DNA from: Lineus longissimus | Taxonomy: Eukaryota; Nemertea; Pilidiophora; Heteronemertea; Lineidae | DNA length: 64,000 bases | Assembly: GCF_910592395.1 (NCBI RefSeq) | Contig: NC_088314.1 | Coordinates: 2,170,001-2,234,000 of the forward strand | Direction: 5' to 3' | Part shown: positions 45,899 through 58,339 of the stretch, one piece after another | Numbering within the stretch: position 1 is the first letter of the stretch | Layout of the letters: each line of letters opens with the position of its first letter | Translations under genes and position numbers: made by a program | Notes under the pieces: model-generated | Database searches by the model: none | What the model was told of the DNA's origin: nothing | What the model saw: only the letters and a program-made list of their open reading frames with translations

Positions 45899-46604
45899 GT
45901 CTATGTGACCAGAGAGACACTCTCTGAATGGACCAACTTCAGTAAAAATATCGTCGGATATAAACATGAAACCAGCATGCGGGTACTGCCACTTTTCTTG
46001 TTTAGTTGTAAACATACAATCAAATATTGTTGTGACAGACCCAGTTTCGCAAGACCAATGAAACGTCGACTTATTTCTAGAAACTACATCATTCATAACC
46101 AATCACCGTTTGACAGCCTCACCAGCAAGTGCTCGGTATACTCTAGCTTCGTGTGTGATTCATGTAAAGTACTGACGTGCCGGAAATACCTGCATTCGAG
46201 GTTGCCATTCATTAGGTGGCTTTCTGCCATATTTGGAGGATTGGGAAATTATGAATGAAGAAAGAACACGCTTCTACTACGCTGAGGTAAACAAGGTCTG
46301 TGATTGGTCAATGAACAGACTTGTCAATCAAGACTACCCGAGTCAGTGAATGTGCGCGCCATAGCTGAGAGGAGATCTGCCAAAGGACTAAGTCGAGTAA
46401 ATAACAGTTTTCTCCAACAACTCGACTCTTTTGCGGATAAAAACCTTTTTGAGGATCCACTGACAATCATATTCAAGTAACTGAAAATGTTTTAAAGTGG
46501 AATAAAAGGGATAAAGTGTCCGATTTTCTTCGCTCAAAAGTGATCCAACCTTCGGGCTTCAGCGCCTCGGCTCCTTTCCCACCCTCGATTTCGAACCTTT
46601 CAAC

Positions 46605-49600
46605 ATGCCGAGCATGGAGAGTCCATTCAAGGCCGATTCGGTTGTCTCCCCCGGATTTCTTTGCGAGGAATTATCATCTGGATCCAAGCCTCTGCTATTA
46701 GACTGCCGCTCACAAGAGGAATACTCGAATCTTCACGTCCAAGGTGCTATAAACATCGCCGTCCCTGCGTCGAGTCTGATGTTCAGGAGGCTCCAAAAGG
46801 GCAACCTCCGCGTTCAATGCCTGATTCAGTGCAACGAGGCGAAGGAGCGCTTCACAAAATACGCCAAGTCGCGCACGATTGTTTTGTACGACAACAGCAC
46901 AGCTGACTACAGCGAAAACTCGACAAGTGTTGTGAATCTTCTAATGAAAAGATTGCAAGATGATGGGTGCCACGCATGCTGTCTTCAAGGTGAGTAAAAT
47001 CGAAATTTTCCACCCTCCCTTCACTACCCCCACGTGTTCCTCCGATTTACGTTACGTAATACCAGTATACATAGTATCTATTAGTGTTCTTAATCTGTGG
47101 TCTATTTCCCTTTATATTAGGTCCCTGTTGTAATATGTTCAAATTTTCTTTTGCCAATATTATTTTTGGGTCGAGTGCTATCTATTTAAAATTCAGTTTC
47201 ATAAAAACTACAATCCGCACATTATTATGTAATATTTCAGGTTTTTCAGCATAAATACCAGGCAGCAGCAGTCAGCATTTTTTGCATGTTTACAGTACAG
47301 TACATGTATGTGGATGACCATTGATTGATTTAAGTATTTGGGGAGGAAGGGGTTAAAATAGTTTTTTACTTTCGTTACTCGGCAGTACTACCAACAAATG
47401 TCAAACTTTGACATTATACCGTTGCAGAAATCTTCTGTGTAAAATTTGATGTCTCCTGAAATTGCCATCCATTCAGACTTAAATTTATGAATGGACCCTG
47501 CAGGTGCCCTTAGGCATTTCCCAAGGTTTCCATAATCGTGAGAAAGACTATCATTACATTCTTAACTGTGTTATTGAGACTACAGGAATGGCGGAAGTGG
47601 CTATTGTTCTCCTAACTCCCCTATTGTAACTTGAAATGGAAGACAGGAAGGCCTGTTGTTCTTATGAGTGAATTTGGACTCCTGTTTCCGGCCCTTCCTT
47701 GTTTCATCCTGACAACAACTACTGGTATTTAATCAAAATTGCTTGTTTTCATGCGGTAGTTGATGTGAGGACAGGAAGTGAGGTCGGTTGCTGCTGCAGA
47801 TGCCTAGCAACCATTCCCAAACACGGGCAACTGAAGAATTCATGAATAGATTTGATTTATTTGGGATTGTTGTTGATGAAAGTAGTCTTCATTTCAAAAT
47901 TTGAAATCGTTTCAAAACGCTTGAAATGCAAATTCATTTGGACGGAAAAAACCTGAATATAAAATTAGGAATAAATAATAGTGTGACCCAGATTGTTACT
48001 GCTACAAAAATCACGCCATCTTCTGAAGTGCTTGAATGAGCGTACTTATCTCGAGGTGACCCATCAAAAAATAAGTTCATTGTGTAATTTCCTATTCAAA
48101 ACCTCTTCAACAATCTTCACTATCAAAACTGATAACGAACTTGATATGAGTATACGAGTGCACTAAGTAGCTATATTTAGTTTTCGATTCATATTTCTAA
48201 GATTTGAGTCGACATTTCTTAATTGAAATCATATATCCAATGTATCCGCACAGCGTCCAGCTCTTGGCCCTCTTGTTGTAGGTAGAATTCTTTATTTTTC
48301 GATACAAATTGCTGATCCTTTGCTGTTGTCTGGGTCTTCATTTCAGTATAATACTTCATCCTTTCTCTCCTTCTGTTTCAAAAGGAATTGATTTTCAAAT
48401 CATTCATCAATTTTACCTTTTCTCTACTTGTAGGTGGATTTTCAAACTTTCATGAACAATTCCCGGAATACTGCATGGCTGACGGAGATACTGAAAAGTC
48501 ATTACACGACACCATCATGGAACTCAGTAACTTAAATCTGTCCGATTCAGAAAGTCACAGCCCTCCAAGTAGTACGCCAATCATAACGGACTTGTGTCCC
48601 ATCGAAGTCATTCCATATCTTTTCCTAGGAAACGCTAAGAGTTCAGCAAACAAGGACGTTTTGAAAAAGTTAGGAATAAAGTGCATTTTGAATGTTACGT
48701 CACAAGTGCCGAATGTATTTGAGCAGGATGATGACTTCAAGTACATGCAGATCCCCATCAAAGATCACTGGTCTCAGAATCTCTCGAAATTCTTCCCATC
48801 TGCCATCCAATTCATCGGTGAGTAGTTTGGTAGTCTGCCCAACAAGATAGAACTAACATTCTGTCTCACTTGAGCAGAAGCAATACAGATACAACTAAGA
48901 TTTATTTCCTTGATGAAAAGCTTTTCCGGCCAGCTGCATACATTTTCAAAACAGGTAAAGCTTGCTAAATTCACAGTAATGATATATCCAAGGCTGGCTG
49001 TATCCTGAATGTAGGTCACATGATTGTTTGTAAACCTACCTCTGCCTGTATGCATTCATATAGCTGTGGTAATTGGTGTAACCCTCTTCTCCCAACTACT
49101 GGAACAACTGGCAAGGTGAAGTTCACCAGGTAGACAGTTGTTGATGTCAGTATTCTTTTTATGTCTAAGGAGAAGTCATCTGGTCATGTGTCACAATCCA
49201 TGTGTTAGCAAAAGTATTTTATGCAGTACACGAACACCAAGGAGGTTGCAATTTGAAAAATAATGTATGGTATTGTTAACTTGTGAAGGTAATTGTGATC
49301 TGACAGGATGACTTCTTACTCTAGTATGGTTGACGATGTATTCAGCGCTTAGATGCTTCATGTTTGCCGACGGCTTTTGACAAATATTGCTCTCCATCTT
49401 TCAGATGAAGCTCGCCAGAAGAAGTGTGGTGTGCTTGTCCACTGTCTTGCCGGAATCAGCCGATCTGTGACAGTAACAGTCGCCTATCTCATGCAGAAGC
49501 GCAACATGTCCCTCAATGACGCCTACGACTTTGTGAAAAAGTGCAAGCCGAATATTTCGCCCAATTTCAACTTTATGGGACAACTACTGGACTTCGAAAA

Positions 49601-49700
49601 AATGCTTCAATCTCCGTCGGATTGCGATACCGGTAGATGCCCCGGAAGAACATTTTTCATCACGCCTACGAAAGGTCAATCACCGCATTATCTTTCATAA
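46605..49700 (+). CDS. DUSP6/7/9: MAP kinase phosphatase, DUSP6/7/9 (MKP-3) class
   Basis: Dual-specificity phosphatases of this class dephosphorylate the Thr and Tyr of activated ERK in the cytoplasm. Exons 46,605-46,989, 48,434-48,817 and 49,405-49,700 join in phase 1 at both introns (GTGAGT donors, TAG/CAG acceptors) to give 354 aa. From memory human DUSP6 is 381 aa. The N-terminal rhodanese-like domain has [11 protein letters not shown] and the ERK-docking arginines in [12 protein letters not shown] (61-71). A serine-rich linker (about 151-176) follows, then the catalytic domain from about 184 ([20 protein letters not shown]), general acid Asp239 in [10 protein letters not shown], and the active site HCLAGISRS with Cys270 and Arg276. 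[19 protein letters not shown] and [14 protein letters not shown] close the domain. All catalytic residues are present, so it should be active. The absence of a longer basic nuclear signal fits the cytoplasmic class. Which of the vertebrate DUSP6/7/9 paralogues it equals cannot be said; probably it is pre-duplicate. Confidence 0.96.
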
Positions 49701-51600
49701 AATGAGAAAATTTCTTCAATTCTATCATCTGCTGCAGCTGTTGTTCAGGGGAACGTCTGCCATTTTCGTTAACATCGAATATCGAGATTTGTTAGAGGCA
49801 TTTCAGCGCCCTACAATTAATCTTAGGCAGCATTACAATAATGGTATCTTTAGGACGCTGTGATGTGCTTTTCAGAGTCTTTCATGATAGTTTTCTCTCA
49901 GGAATTGCATTATGCAAGGGAGCAACGAACACAAACATTTCGGTTTTGCCTCGTAAAATGATTCGTGAGGTGAAACGGCAAGGACTTGAAAATTTCTGGC
50001 TGTTGTTGATCTCAAAAACAGTAACAACTTCATTGAAAACTTTTCAAGTTGATCAAAAGCATGTTTACGCTGAATTTAAAATTTAAGGATTGTGAACTTG
50101 TTATAAAATCTTGGGTGTTGTTGCCCCAAATTTGTGTTCCTTATATCGGTATATGAAAAAGATGTGCTACTATAGTGGATTATATGACATGTCCTGCCAG
50201 TATGCTGTTGTCTCAATCAAAATTTTGATGTTTAATAGTTGAGAGATTTTAATGTAATCTCGAAGAAACTTTCGGTGGGAGCTTGGAATAAATTCAGGGA
50301 AATATGGGACCAAGTATGTTTCTGAAGAAACTGTCGAACAGACCAGGCAACAGTTTACTGGCAGTGCAGAAAGAAACCACAATCTCAGAAATATTAAAAG
50401 GTTTTGGACTTCTTGGGTGGTGTTCACTTATCCTAAATAGTGCTCTGGCCGAAAACTTTGTATTCCACAATTCCATTGCTTCAAAAGTTGTTCAGGGTGG
50501 TGGCCATTCAGTACATTTCTGGTTGCACACTCGAAAATTAGAGTGCTTTTTACACTCGAAAATTAGAGTGCTTTTGTTCAAACACTTCAGAGTTCTATTT
50601 TTGTACCACTAACATGAGAAAAGATGATTCATGTTCATAGTTTTAAAAGTTCAGTACAGTTTTGGCCAGAGTTGATTTAGGTGAAGTGAGATATGTAACA
50701 TTACAATCCAGGTCTTCCATAAGAATGTCTTAAAGAATGGTGCTAAATTTTAGCTTGGGTCGAAAAGATCAGGTGTGTACTGTAAATAGGAAAGAAAGTT
50801 ACTTATATCACTACTGTATTTGTATCTGCCTCCAAAAGTTATTTTTGAGCAGTATTACTTTTCAGTCTCATGAGAGATTTTAACACAAAGAGGTGGATAC
50901 AGTAGTGATTCATTGACTGTACTCTTGATTTCATTCAGAGTTGACAACTTGTCACCCGGTTGTGGAAAGAGACTATTTTCCGGCTGTGAACAAACTTCAA
51001 ATCGGAATGAAATCGAGCTGCAACAAGTGTGCCAAAATGTAAATATCTTTGACGAAGTAAAGGAAACGATATGTTAGAAGATAACAAGACAATTTGCACT
51101 TTCAAGAAATAGCAAATCATTGTTGTATTCTTCGAGGCTCAAAGTATTTTGTTATAAAAATGTTTTTGCTAGTATAGAATCCCAAAAGGCATGAAGTAAG
51201 AAATCATTACAATTAGAGAATAACGAAGGCAACACACTCGTGACGAGCTGCTCTTGTTGCTTAAACAATACACGTACGTCACATACATGTATTTTTCAGA
51301 AAGAGACACTTTATATCTGGTGATGTCGTCGTCCCTGTAAACAGTGGTGACAGACTTGCAAGCTTTTCTCGGCAATTGCTATGGTAACATCAGTAGCGAA
51401 GAGCGTGAGTTGCTGTGCTACCTGACGCCGCATTATAGCGAAATCCATGGCAACGATAGCAAGGTGTCTGCACATATTTGGTATGTCTGGTGAGCGCACT
51501 TCATTGACATTTGCAGAAAGTACTTTGTCTTACCTTTTTAGATTACCGTCCTTACGCCTTCGTCAATATTGGTGACAGATCTAAATAAAGCAATTTTGGT
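49701..51600 (+). other. DUSP 3' UTR / flank with poly(A) signals
   Basis: No coding content. AATAAA occurs at 50,287-50,292 and 51,584-51,589, either of which could end the DUSP transcript. A short duplication of CACTCGAAAATTAGAGTGC lies at about 50,527-50,572; each copy is itself partly palindromic (CACTC...GAGTG). Confidence 0.45.
51584..51589 (+). terminator. Candidate poly(A) signal (distal) for DUSP
   Basis: AATAAA about 1.9 kb past the DUSP stop codon; the proximal candidate is at 50,287-50,292. Long 3' UTRs are usual for this gene class. Confidence 0.3.
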
Positions 51601-51895
51601 GGGATTTCAAGTTGTAGATTTTGATAACACAACAAAAAAGATGTGATGTCGTACAACAGTGGCTGGAAGCCTTCAAGCTGTTGTGTTTGTAGTTTCTTGA
51701 AAGTGCAAGAAATAGTGATATTGTACAGATGAGTAACAAGTGGACTGTAGGTCAGTCATGTCTTAAGCTAGTTCAGAGATCAGGTGGATAATAAGAGGTT
51801 AGGAAGTATGGACAATTATAACAAAAATCCATTTGGAAACATCTTCCTTTTTGTCTTCCGTGATTATTCTGAAAGGAAGCAACTACCATATAACA

Positions 51896-51985
51896 GTCAG
51901 TGTATTCTTGACTGGTTGAAATGTCATCTGAGAGAACAAAGTCAGTGTATTCTTGACTGGTTGAAATGTCATCTGAGAGAACAAT
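51896..51985. repeat. 45-bp tandem duplication
   Basis: GTCAGTGTATTCTTGACTGG through ATCTGAGAGAACAA occurs twice in tandem without any difference in the core. Recent and noncoding. Confidence 0.92.
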
Positions 51986-51999
51986 ATTATACTAGCCAT

Positions 52000-54900
52000 C
52001 CACATGTTCTCTGAACTGGTATTGTACAGAATTTATACTTTTTATGCTGAAGAGACTATTTTGGATAGAAGTATCATTTGTTGATTTTTTAAGCTGTCAA
52101 GATGGACAGGTTGTGTAAATATTTATTTCAATTTTCCATTGATAGAATTAGGCTAGTTGTCAGAGAACTGACATTTAGGTAATTTGGTGTCATGTCAAGT
52201 TGTCTATTGGTACCAGTACGAGTAGGCCCTACTCATGCTTGTGGCGAAGATGATTTCTTAAATTTTATTCCATGACTTAAAAAAGGACGTTTTATCAATT
52301 TTAATTCCTTAATACTGAGACCAAGAGCAATTTTGGTAACCACTGACGATCAAGAAGGGATAACGACAATAATCTTAAATTAACTAAAAGTTCGCTATCT
52401 AACCTTGAAATGTGTTTTTTGTGAAAAAGTTATTTAACATCTAGATCAATGTCATATAAAGACTAAGGTGAATCACTGTTCTATACTTCTGCTCTCCCAT
52501 GATTTACATGTACATTTCATTATTTCTTTCCACCACAATTATATCGGAAATCAGCCAGCCGATAGGCCTACTTGCCCAGAGGATGTAAGGCCTTCAGAAG
52601 TAATTTATGAGTGCGCAATAACGAAGGGCCGATCCCAATCCTCCGTGGGATGATAAGTGCCAATCCCAAGGATATGCTCCCTTAGTTTTGTAGTAGTTTA
52701 CAGCATGGTCATAAAGGGAGTGGGAAGGTCCAGTAGGCTGGTGGCAAACAGGAGTCAATCCCAACCTATATTTAACCCCGCAGCTATACAATTATTATGT
52801 AAATTTGAGAAATAAGAATTGAACCTAATACTATTTTGATAATAAAAAGACTGGCTAGTAGTAAAGCTAGACCAACCTTGCCGTTATGAATGAAATGACA
52901 CGTGTGCTCCTTCGAACAATCACGCCAGGTTTACTTATTGTGAGTCTTGGTCAACACTTGACCCAGCCATTTTCTTAGGGAAATTTATATGTTATGTAAT
53001 CTGTTCTAGTTTTACTGGTAGGATTGCCCAGCTAAACATAAGTCGTGTTAAGCCGACTTTAGGTGTGCTAACAAGGTTTTCCTTAACCCTAGAGTTTTAC
53101 GAAGGCTGCAGTAGGCCTTTTAAAAAGGCAACGGGTTCATTTGGGTCCTGAGAGGATTGGCAATGGCCCTCTCACCTTGGGTTGTGAAGGCTTAATTGAT
53201 GGGGAGGGAACTATTGAACCCTCAGAAAATCAGCACTACACAGCAATGTATAGGCCTTCATAGTGTACACAGGACACAGTGAGTGGGATACCTGCTTTCT
53301 CTCCGCCTAATGGCCTGACTGTATACACAAGAGGCTGAAAATAGATTTGGATTCATTTCCTGTTTTGAAAGCGAATGGCTCTGGAAGTAATCATCAGGGG
53401 GAAATAACATGAAGTGTTCCAACTTCATTCATAACCACTTGCACATATACATACAAGTCAAGTCTAATGTAGACCTGATGCAGAGGTTTAAATTAAGACT
53501 ATTTTTAATTTAGTTGAAATTACTCTGCATCTTTTTAACAGTCTACTTCGGCCTACTTGGCAGTATCACTTTCAAAATAACGAGCAAAATTGCTCAACAG
53601 TTTGAGTAAACTTGCTGTAATGATGACAGGCCTATGTGATTATCATGAACTTGGTCATATTATTTTCCCTCTGTGATTCACTGATAGTTCACTATTGCAA
53701 AAGACCTTGTACATGTATTATCGTTGTAAGGCCTAGACTAAGGGCCACTCGTTTTGTTATGCAAGGCTCACGTTTTCCATACATTAAAACTCAACGCTCT
53801 AACAAAACAAGCCATTGCAAATAAAGCAGAGTAAATCAGTCTGAAGAAGTCCAATTGTTCCGAAGTAAAAATAGCCCATACAAGTTCTCTTGACTGAATG
53901 CGCTATTCAAATAGTCTGACTTGTGAATAGGTGGGCTTTTCAATACCTCATACAGGGACCAACAGGTGAACAAAAAAAGTGATTTAACTGCTGATGATAT
54001 GATAAGTGAAGAGATCCTTTGAAATTACAATGGCGTCCTACCAAACCTGAGGCTCCAGAAAGAAAAAGAAAGAAAAAACAAGGATTTCAATGGTTTTTGG
54101 CCTGACCTGAGTGACCTTGTTCTTGTTATATCTTATGCATAGTCATGCCCATGCCATCAAAACAGGAAATGCTTATTCATCTTGTCCTCATGGTCTGATG
54201 AAAATGCATTGAAATGTCCCCATTGTATTCAGACTTTGGCCCACTTCCAAAGTGGAACCAGTTGAGATTGATAGAGACGGTGTGTATGAAAGGCTGATGT
54301 ACATGCTGACCTAAATCTACAGACATAGCCATGTTGGTCCTGTCATTGCCACATACATGTTAATAGCTGTGGCTTTTAACTTTTAAATCATGGTAGTTGT
54401 GAAATCCTGATCCATGACAAAGACACATATAGTGATACATGTAGTAGGCCTATAATCAGAAGAGAGATTCGAACTTGCAATAACTATTACCAGTAACCTA
54501 CTTGAACAAATATTTACATTCAAACTTTCTACGCAGTTCTATATTCGCAATGTAAACTAATACATCCATCTACCTATTCAGGCATTGTTCAATAGCAAAT
54601 ACCTATACCTATTGACAGTTTTTCTGTGAAATCTATCATCAGTAAATTGGTACCTTGTACCGAAATCAATCAATGGTTTTATATTTATCCAGTATCCCCT
54701 GCGGCCATTTGCGCTGTTTTGAAACTCACTATGTCGGGTACTTATCGAGGATATAGGAATGATCAACAGGTAGACTTATCGATGATTCAGCTTCGACAAT
54801 ATGATGTGCATTTCTGAGTTTCGTTTGCCCTTTGGCGGGTTGCCATGGTGAGGAAGGTAGATATAAAATGTGAACTTGAACTTTCCAGTTTCCGGTCTGA

Positions 54901-57900
54901 TCTCGTCTGTTTTTTCGTTGATACATTTTTTAGTAAGACAAACATCAAAGGGGGCGCTCCTCTCGGACCTTGGTCATTCTCATCACCATCAATGTACGCT
55001 GGCTTAGTCTTCATTTGGCACTTATGCTATTCATCTGAAAACATCAAAGAACTAAAGTACACTCCTGATGGAGTAAACAACTATGTTTTTGCGTACTCAC
55101 ATGACCAATTATATTGAGATATAAGAGGCAAAGTGAACTAAAACACAATGGGTCAAATTCAGTCATTTTCTCATCAAGGAGGTTGTTTTCTAAAGGAACT
55201 GTTCACAAAGTTTAAAGGGTTTAAACTGAATTTTAACGATTCTGGCAACCGACAGCGGTCCATTACTTATTTTACTCAAAAAATAAGATCTCATAGAAAA
55301 ATATCAAAAACATGACGTATTTTAACTTGAGATTTTTAAAGGGTATTGAAACTGCATAGTGAGATTCTGTGCCTGTCCATGGATGACAATCACTTATAAT
55401 GTTTGCCCAGCTGAAACTGGACAAGAAAAACATATGCAGGAACAATGATAATTGTACTGGAGATTTGTGTTAAGTTGAGGAGAGCAAGTGAACAGTTGTG
55501 CCAGTGAATGTGACTATGTAATTTGTGTATGGGGTCTATTAGAAACTAATTTAGTCTCGAATAGACTTTTTGATCATTTTGTATTTGGCTTCAAGGCAAC
55601 GAACTCAATCTAGATGAAAGTGAAAAAAACATGTTATCTTATCATGTGTTCTTATCAGTCACCTGGACAAGCAAGTCGAGTGGCTTTCAAACTTATCTAA
55701 TCTTCTTGAGTCAGGAGTCCGTTATGACATGACATCTTGGCAGATCATCTCAATGACGTTGGAACTTTTGAGCACCAACCTTTTCAAATAGTTGCAAAAC
55801 AACAGAGTGGCAATTAACCTAATGTCTTGACATATTAAGTATTTCATAATGCAGGGTCAATGGCTTAATATCTGATTGATTAATTGATTTTGAGGACAAG
55901 TGAGAGATATCTTTTTGGCCTCGCCCTTTACCTGTACTTCAAGTGATATTTTGACATCGGGTCAAATCTTAATATCAATTCGAAAATTTTTGATTTTAAG
56001 GGTTGTCAAAGAATATGTTGTACATGAATTTTATTGAATAGAAGTAATTTTCGCAAATTTTCCTTGCCTTCGGAGCCTGATTTTAAGATTGTTTGTTATC
56101 CATGTTGTTTCTACAGAAGTTTTTAATGTTGATGTCTTCCGAAAAGTTTTGTAATGTGCTCAAATGTCGTGCCTTGTCTTTGGTGCCGTTTTATTCCCAG
56201 TCGCGGTGTTATCATGTGGCTGTTCCAATACTTAACGTTACTGGTGCATTTTGGGGTGAAATTGGTAGAGTAAGATTCTAAGCAATAACAACGATCTGTC
56301 CTCTACGTGTATTCCACCGATGCTATTTTAAACGCGTATACTCATTTTATACCCGAGTACTATTAACTAAAAGAACGATCAAACACAATATTCTAAGACA
56401 TGTTTCCCAAACAGACTAATGAACTAGTAATCACAGACTAGTATTCTTGCTATGAGGTGTAAAGTAAAGTGGTACAATAATAGCCGCAACAGTGTAGAAG
56501 ACAGCTGCCAGTACACATCAGTGCACACAGAGGCTGTGATTGTACTTGGTTATAATTGTACCACCTTACCTATATTTTGTACCATTTACAGGCCAAAATA
56601 CGTTTTAGCAGTGAAAGTGCCTTTCTTCTACACACCAAAAGGAAGATTCTCATGCATATCTTTATAATACGATTTACTGCAAATAACAACTCAACTTGTC
56701 CCACCCTTGTTTTGTACATGTACTTGTGTATGTCATTTTACCTCTCGATTTTGTATTTGATATGTCTATACCGGCGATTATCCGATTTTGCTGTGTTTTT
56801 GTCGTCTCCTGAACAAACTCACCTGTTGATCGTGATCACAAGTTGGGAATTTTTTCTTACAAAATTTGTCAGTTGATCGGTTGGAAAATCACTCTGACAT
56901 GGGAGTCTGGTTCAAGTGCTGCAGTTGTTGAAAAAGGTTTCACGGCCTAAGATATTGCTGCTTCAAATACATCTACATGTTTTCCAATAAACATACATTT
57001 CAAATGTATGAAGCAGTTCTTCGTGAGAGCCTTTCATTAAAAAAATTCAAAGTCCTTTATGCTCCTGGACTCCCGTTTTTTCTTCCTGAATAAATCAATT
57101 ACCTCTCCCCTGAGCAATTATTAAATCACACACTAATGAAGTCAATTCTATGGGGTTTTTGTATTGAAATTAGCTGATACATTCTATATTACATTTTGTA
57201 ATTAAGTGTAAAATATTGTATATAGGAATTTTGTACATTGTATATTGATGGATCGTTATATACCTCAGACATTGTTCTAGACGTTTTCAACAGGATGTAA
57301 ATAAACATTAAATTTGACATGATTTCTTCCGTCTGCTTTTCTGATGATTTCATTATCAGTGATGTCATCACTTGCGACATCTGGATCTTACTCAGGATGT
57401 GACCTGTTCAACTCCTGTCATCCTAAACTCTCCCTGTACTGCCAAGTTTTAAAAACTTCGGGAGGAAAAATGGCTTGGGACAGAGAGGAAGCGAACATTA
57501 ACCCTTCATTCCCCCATTAATTTCTAAGTTCTTAAAGAAAGATTTTCTGTTCTTGAAGCGCATATCATCATAAAAAACAGACTTTTCGCTGGACATGAAA
57601 TCATGGATTGTTGACAGAAATGACTTCTGTCGGCCAACTAACTGGGTTATCTTGGACAGACATGACTGTCATCATTTCAAGCTTAAATGCTACCACTGAC
57701 GTCATATGATAACCTGAATAGGCCTAGGCCAAACAGGAATATCCATGGCTTGTCCTAACTGTTTTTCACCTCCAGCATATGTCTGCCTTTTACATACCAA
57801 ACTGGGTCATGTTACGAAATCGTCGCGGAAATGCAATTCCATTATGCCTGAGGACAATTTCGTTATCGGATTTGTCTAATCCGTCCATAATCATTGATAA

Positions 57901-58250
57901 CGTGTTGACCTTGTTCAATATTATTTATGTATACATATTGACTTTTTCACTTTTACTTTGGAGTGGAAGTTAATTGCACGTGTCTTCGGCGTGATATTTC
58001 ATAGGAGGCGATTCCGATATCTTAGCCAAGCATTATCATCACATCTAAAAGTTCAAGTCCCAAACTATATATAATACCTTTATCAAGTTTGAGAATAGAG
58101 GAGATTGATACCCTATTTCGGGTGGAGTTATTTCGTTCAAAACCCGATAACCCGATGTATGGCAAATTAATTTTCCTTAAATTTTCTCCGGTGCTACAAT
58201 TCAAAGTCGTTGGCATTGGCAGTGACTTTCCATATACACATGTATATATT
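52000..58250. other. No gene recognised
   Basis: Six kilobases of A+T-rich DNA without a frame I can relate to a known protein. The plus-strand frame at 54,845-55,117 (90 codons) lacks recognisable similarity. A perfect TGACGTCA lies at 57,697-57,704. Confidence 0.5.
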
Positions 58251-58333
58251 ACACTCCGGACGCAGTGGACCGGCCTCGTCTCTCACATATTGAGATCCAA
58301 TTAGGATGACGCAATGGTCTGCCCCGGGAGTCT
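58251..58333 (+). repeat. Short dispersed repeat, copy 5 (best-preserved)
   Basis: It begins ACACTCCGGACGCAGTGGAC, continues CGGCCTCGTC and GATCCAATTAGGATGACGCA, and ends ATGGTCTGCCCCGGGAGTCT. Its ends ACACTCCGG and CCGGGAGTCT are imperfect inverted repeats. It is about 83 bp long and has no coding capacity. Confidence 0.8.
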
Positions 58334-58339
58334 CGTATG

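Larger units (their letters stand above)
44690..46604. other. Divergent intergenic region LHFPL B / DUSP, with repeats
   Basis: About 1.9 kb with the LHFPL B promoter on its left and the DUSP promoter and 5' UTR on its right. It contains two copies of the short dispersed repeat and a perfect hairpin (listed separately). No coding frame recognised. The run of short plus-strand frames near 45,896-46,258 has no similarity. Confidence 0.5.

Noticed and set aside
54845-55117. 90-codon plus-strand frame
   Set aside because: No recognisable domain, no convincing splice partners, and an overlapping minus-strand frame of similar length.
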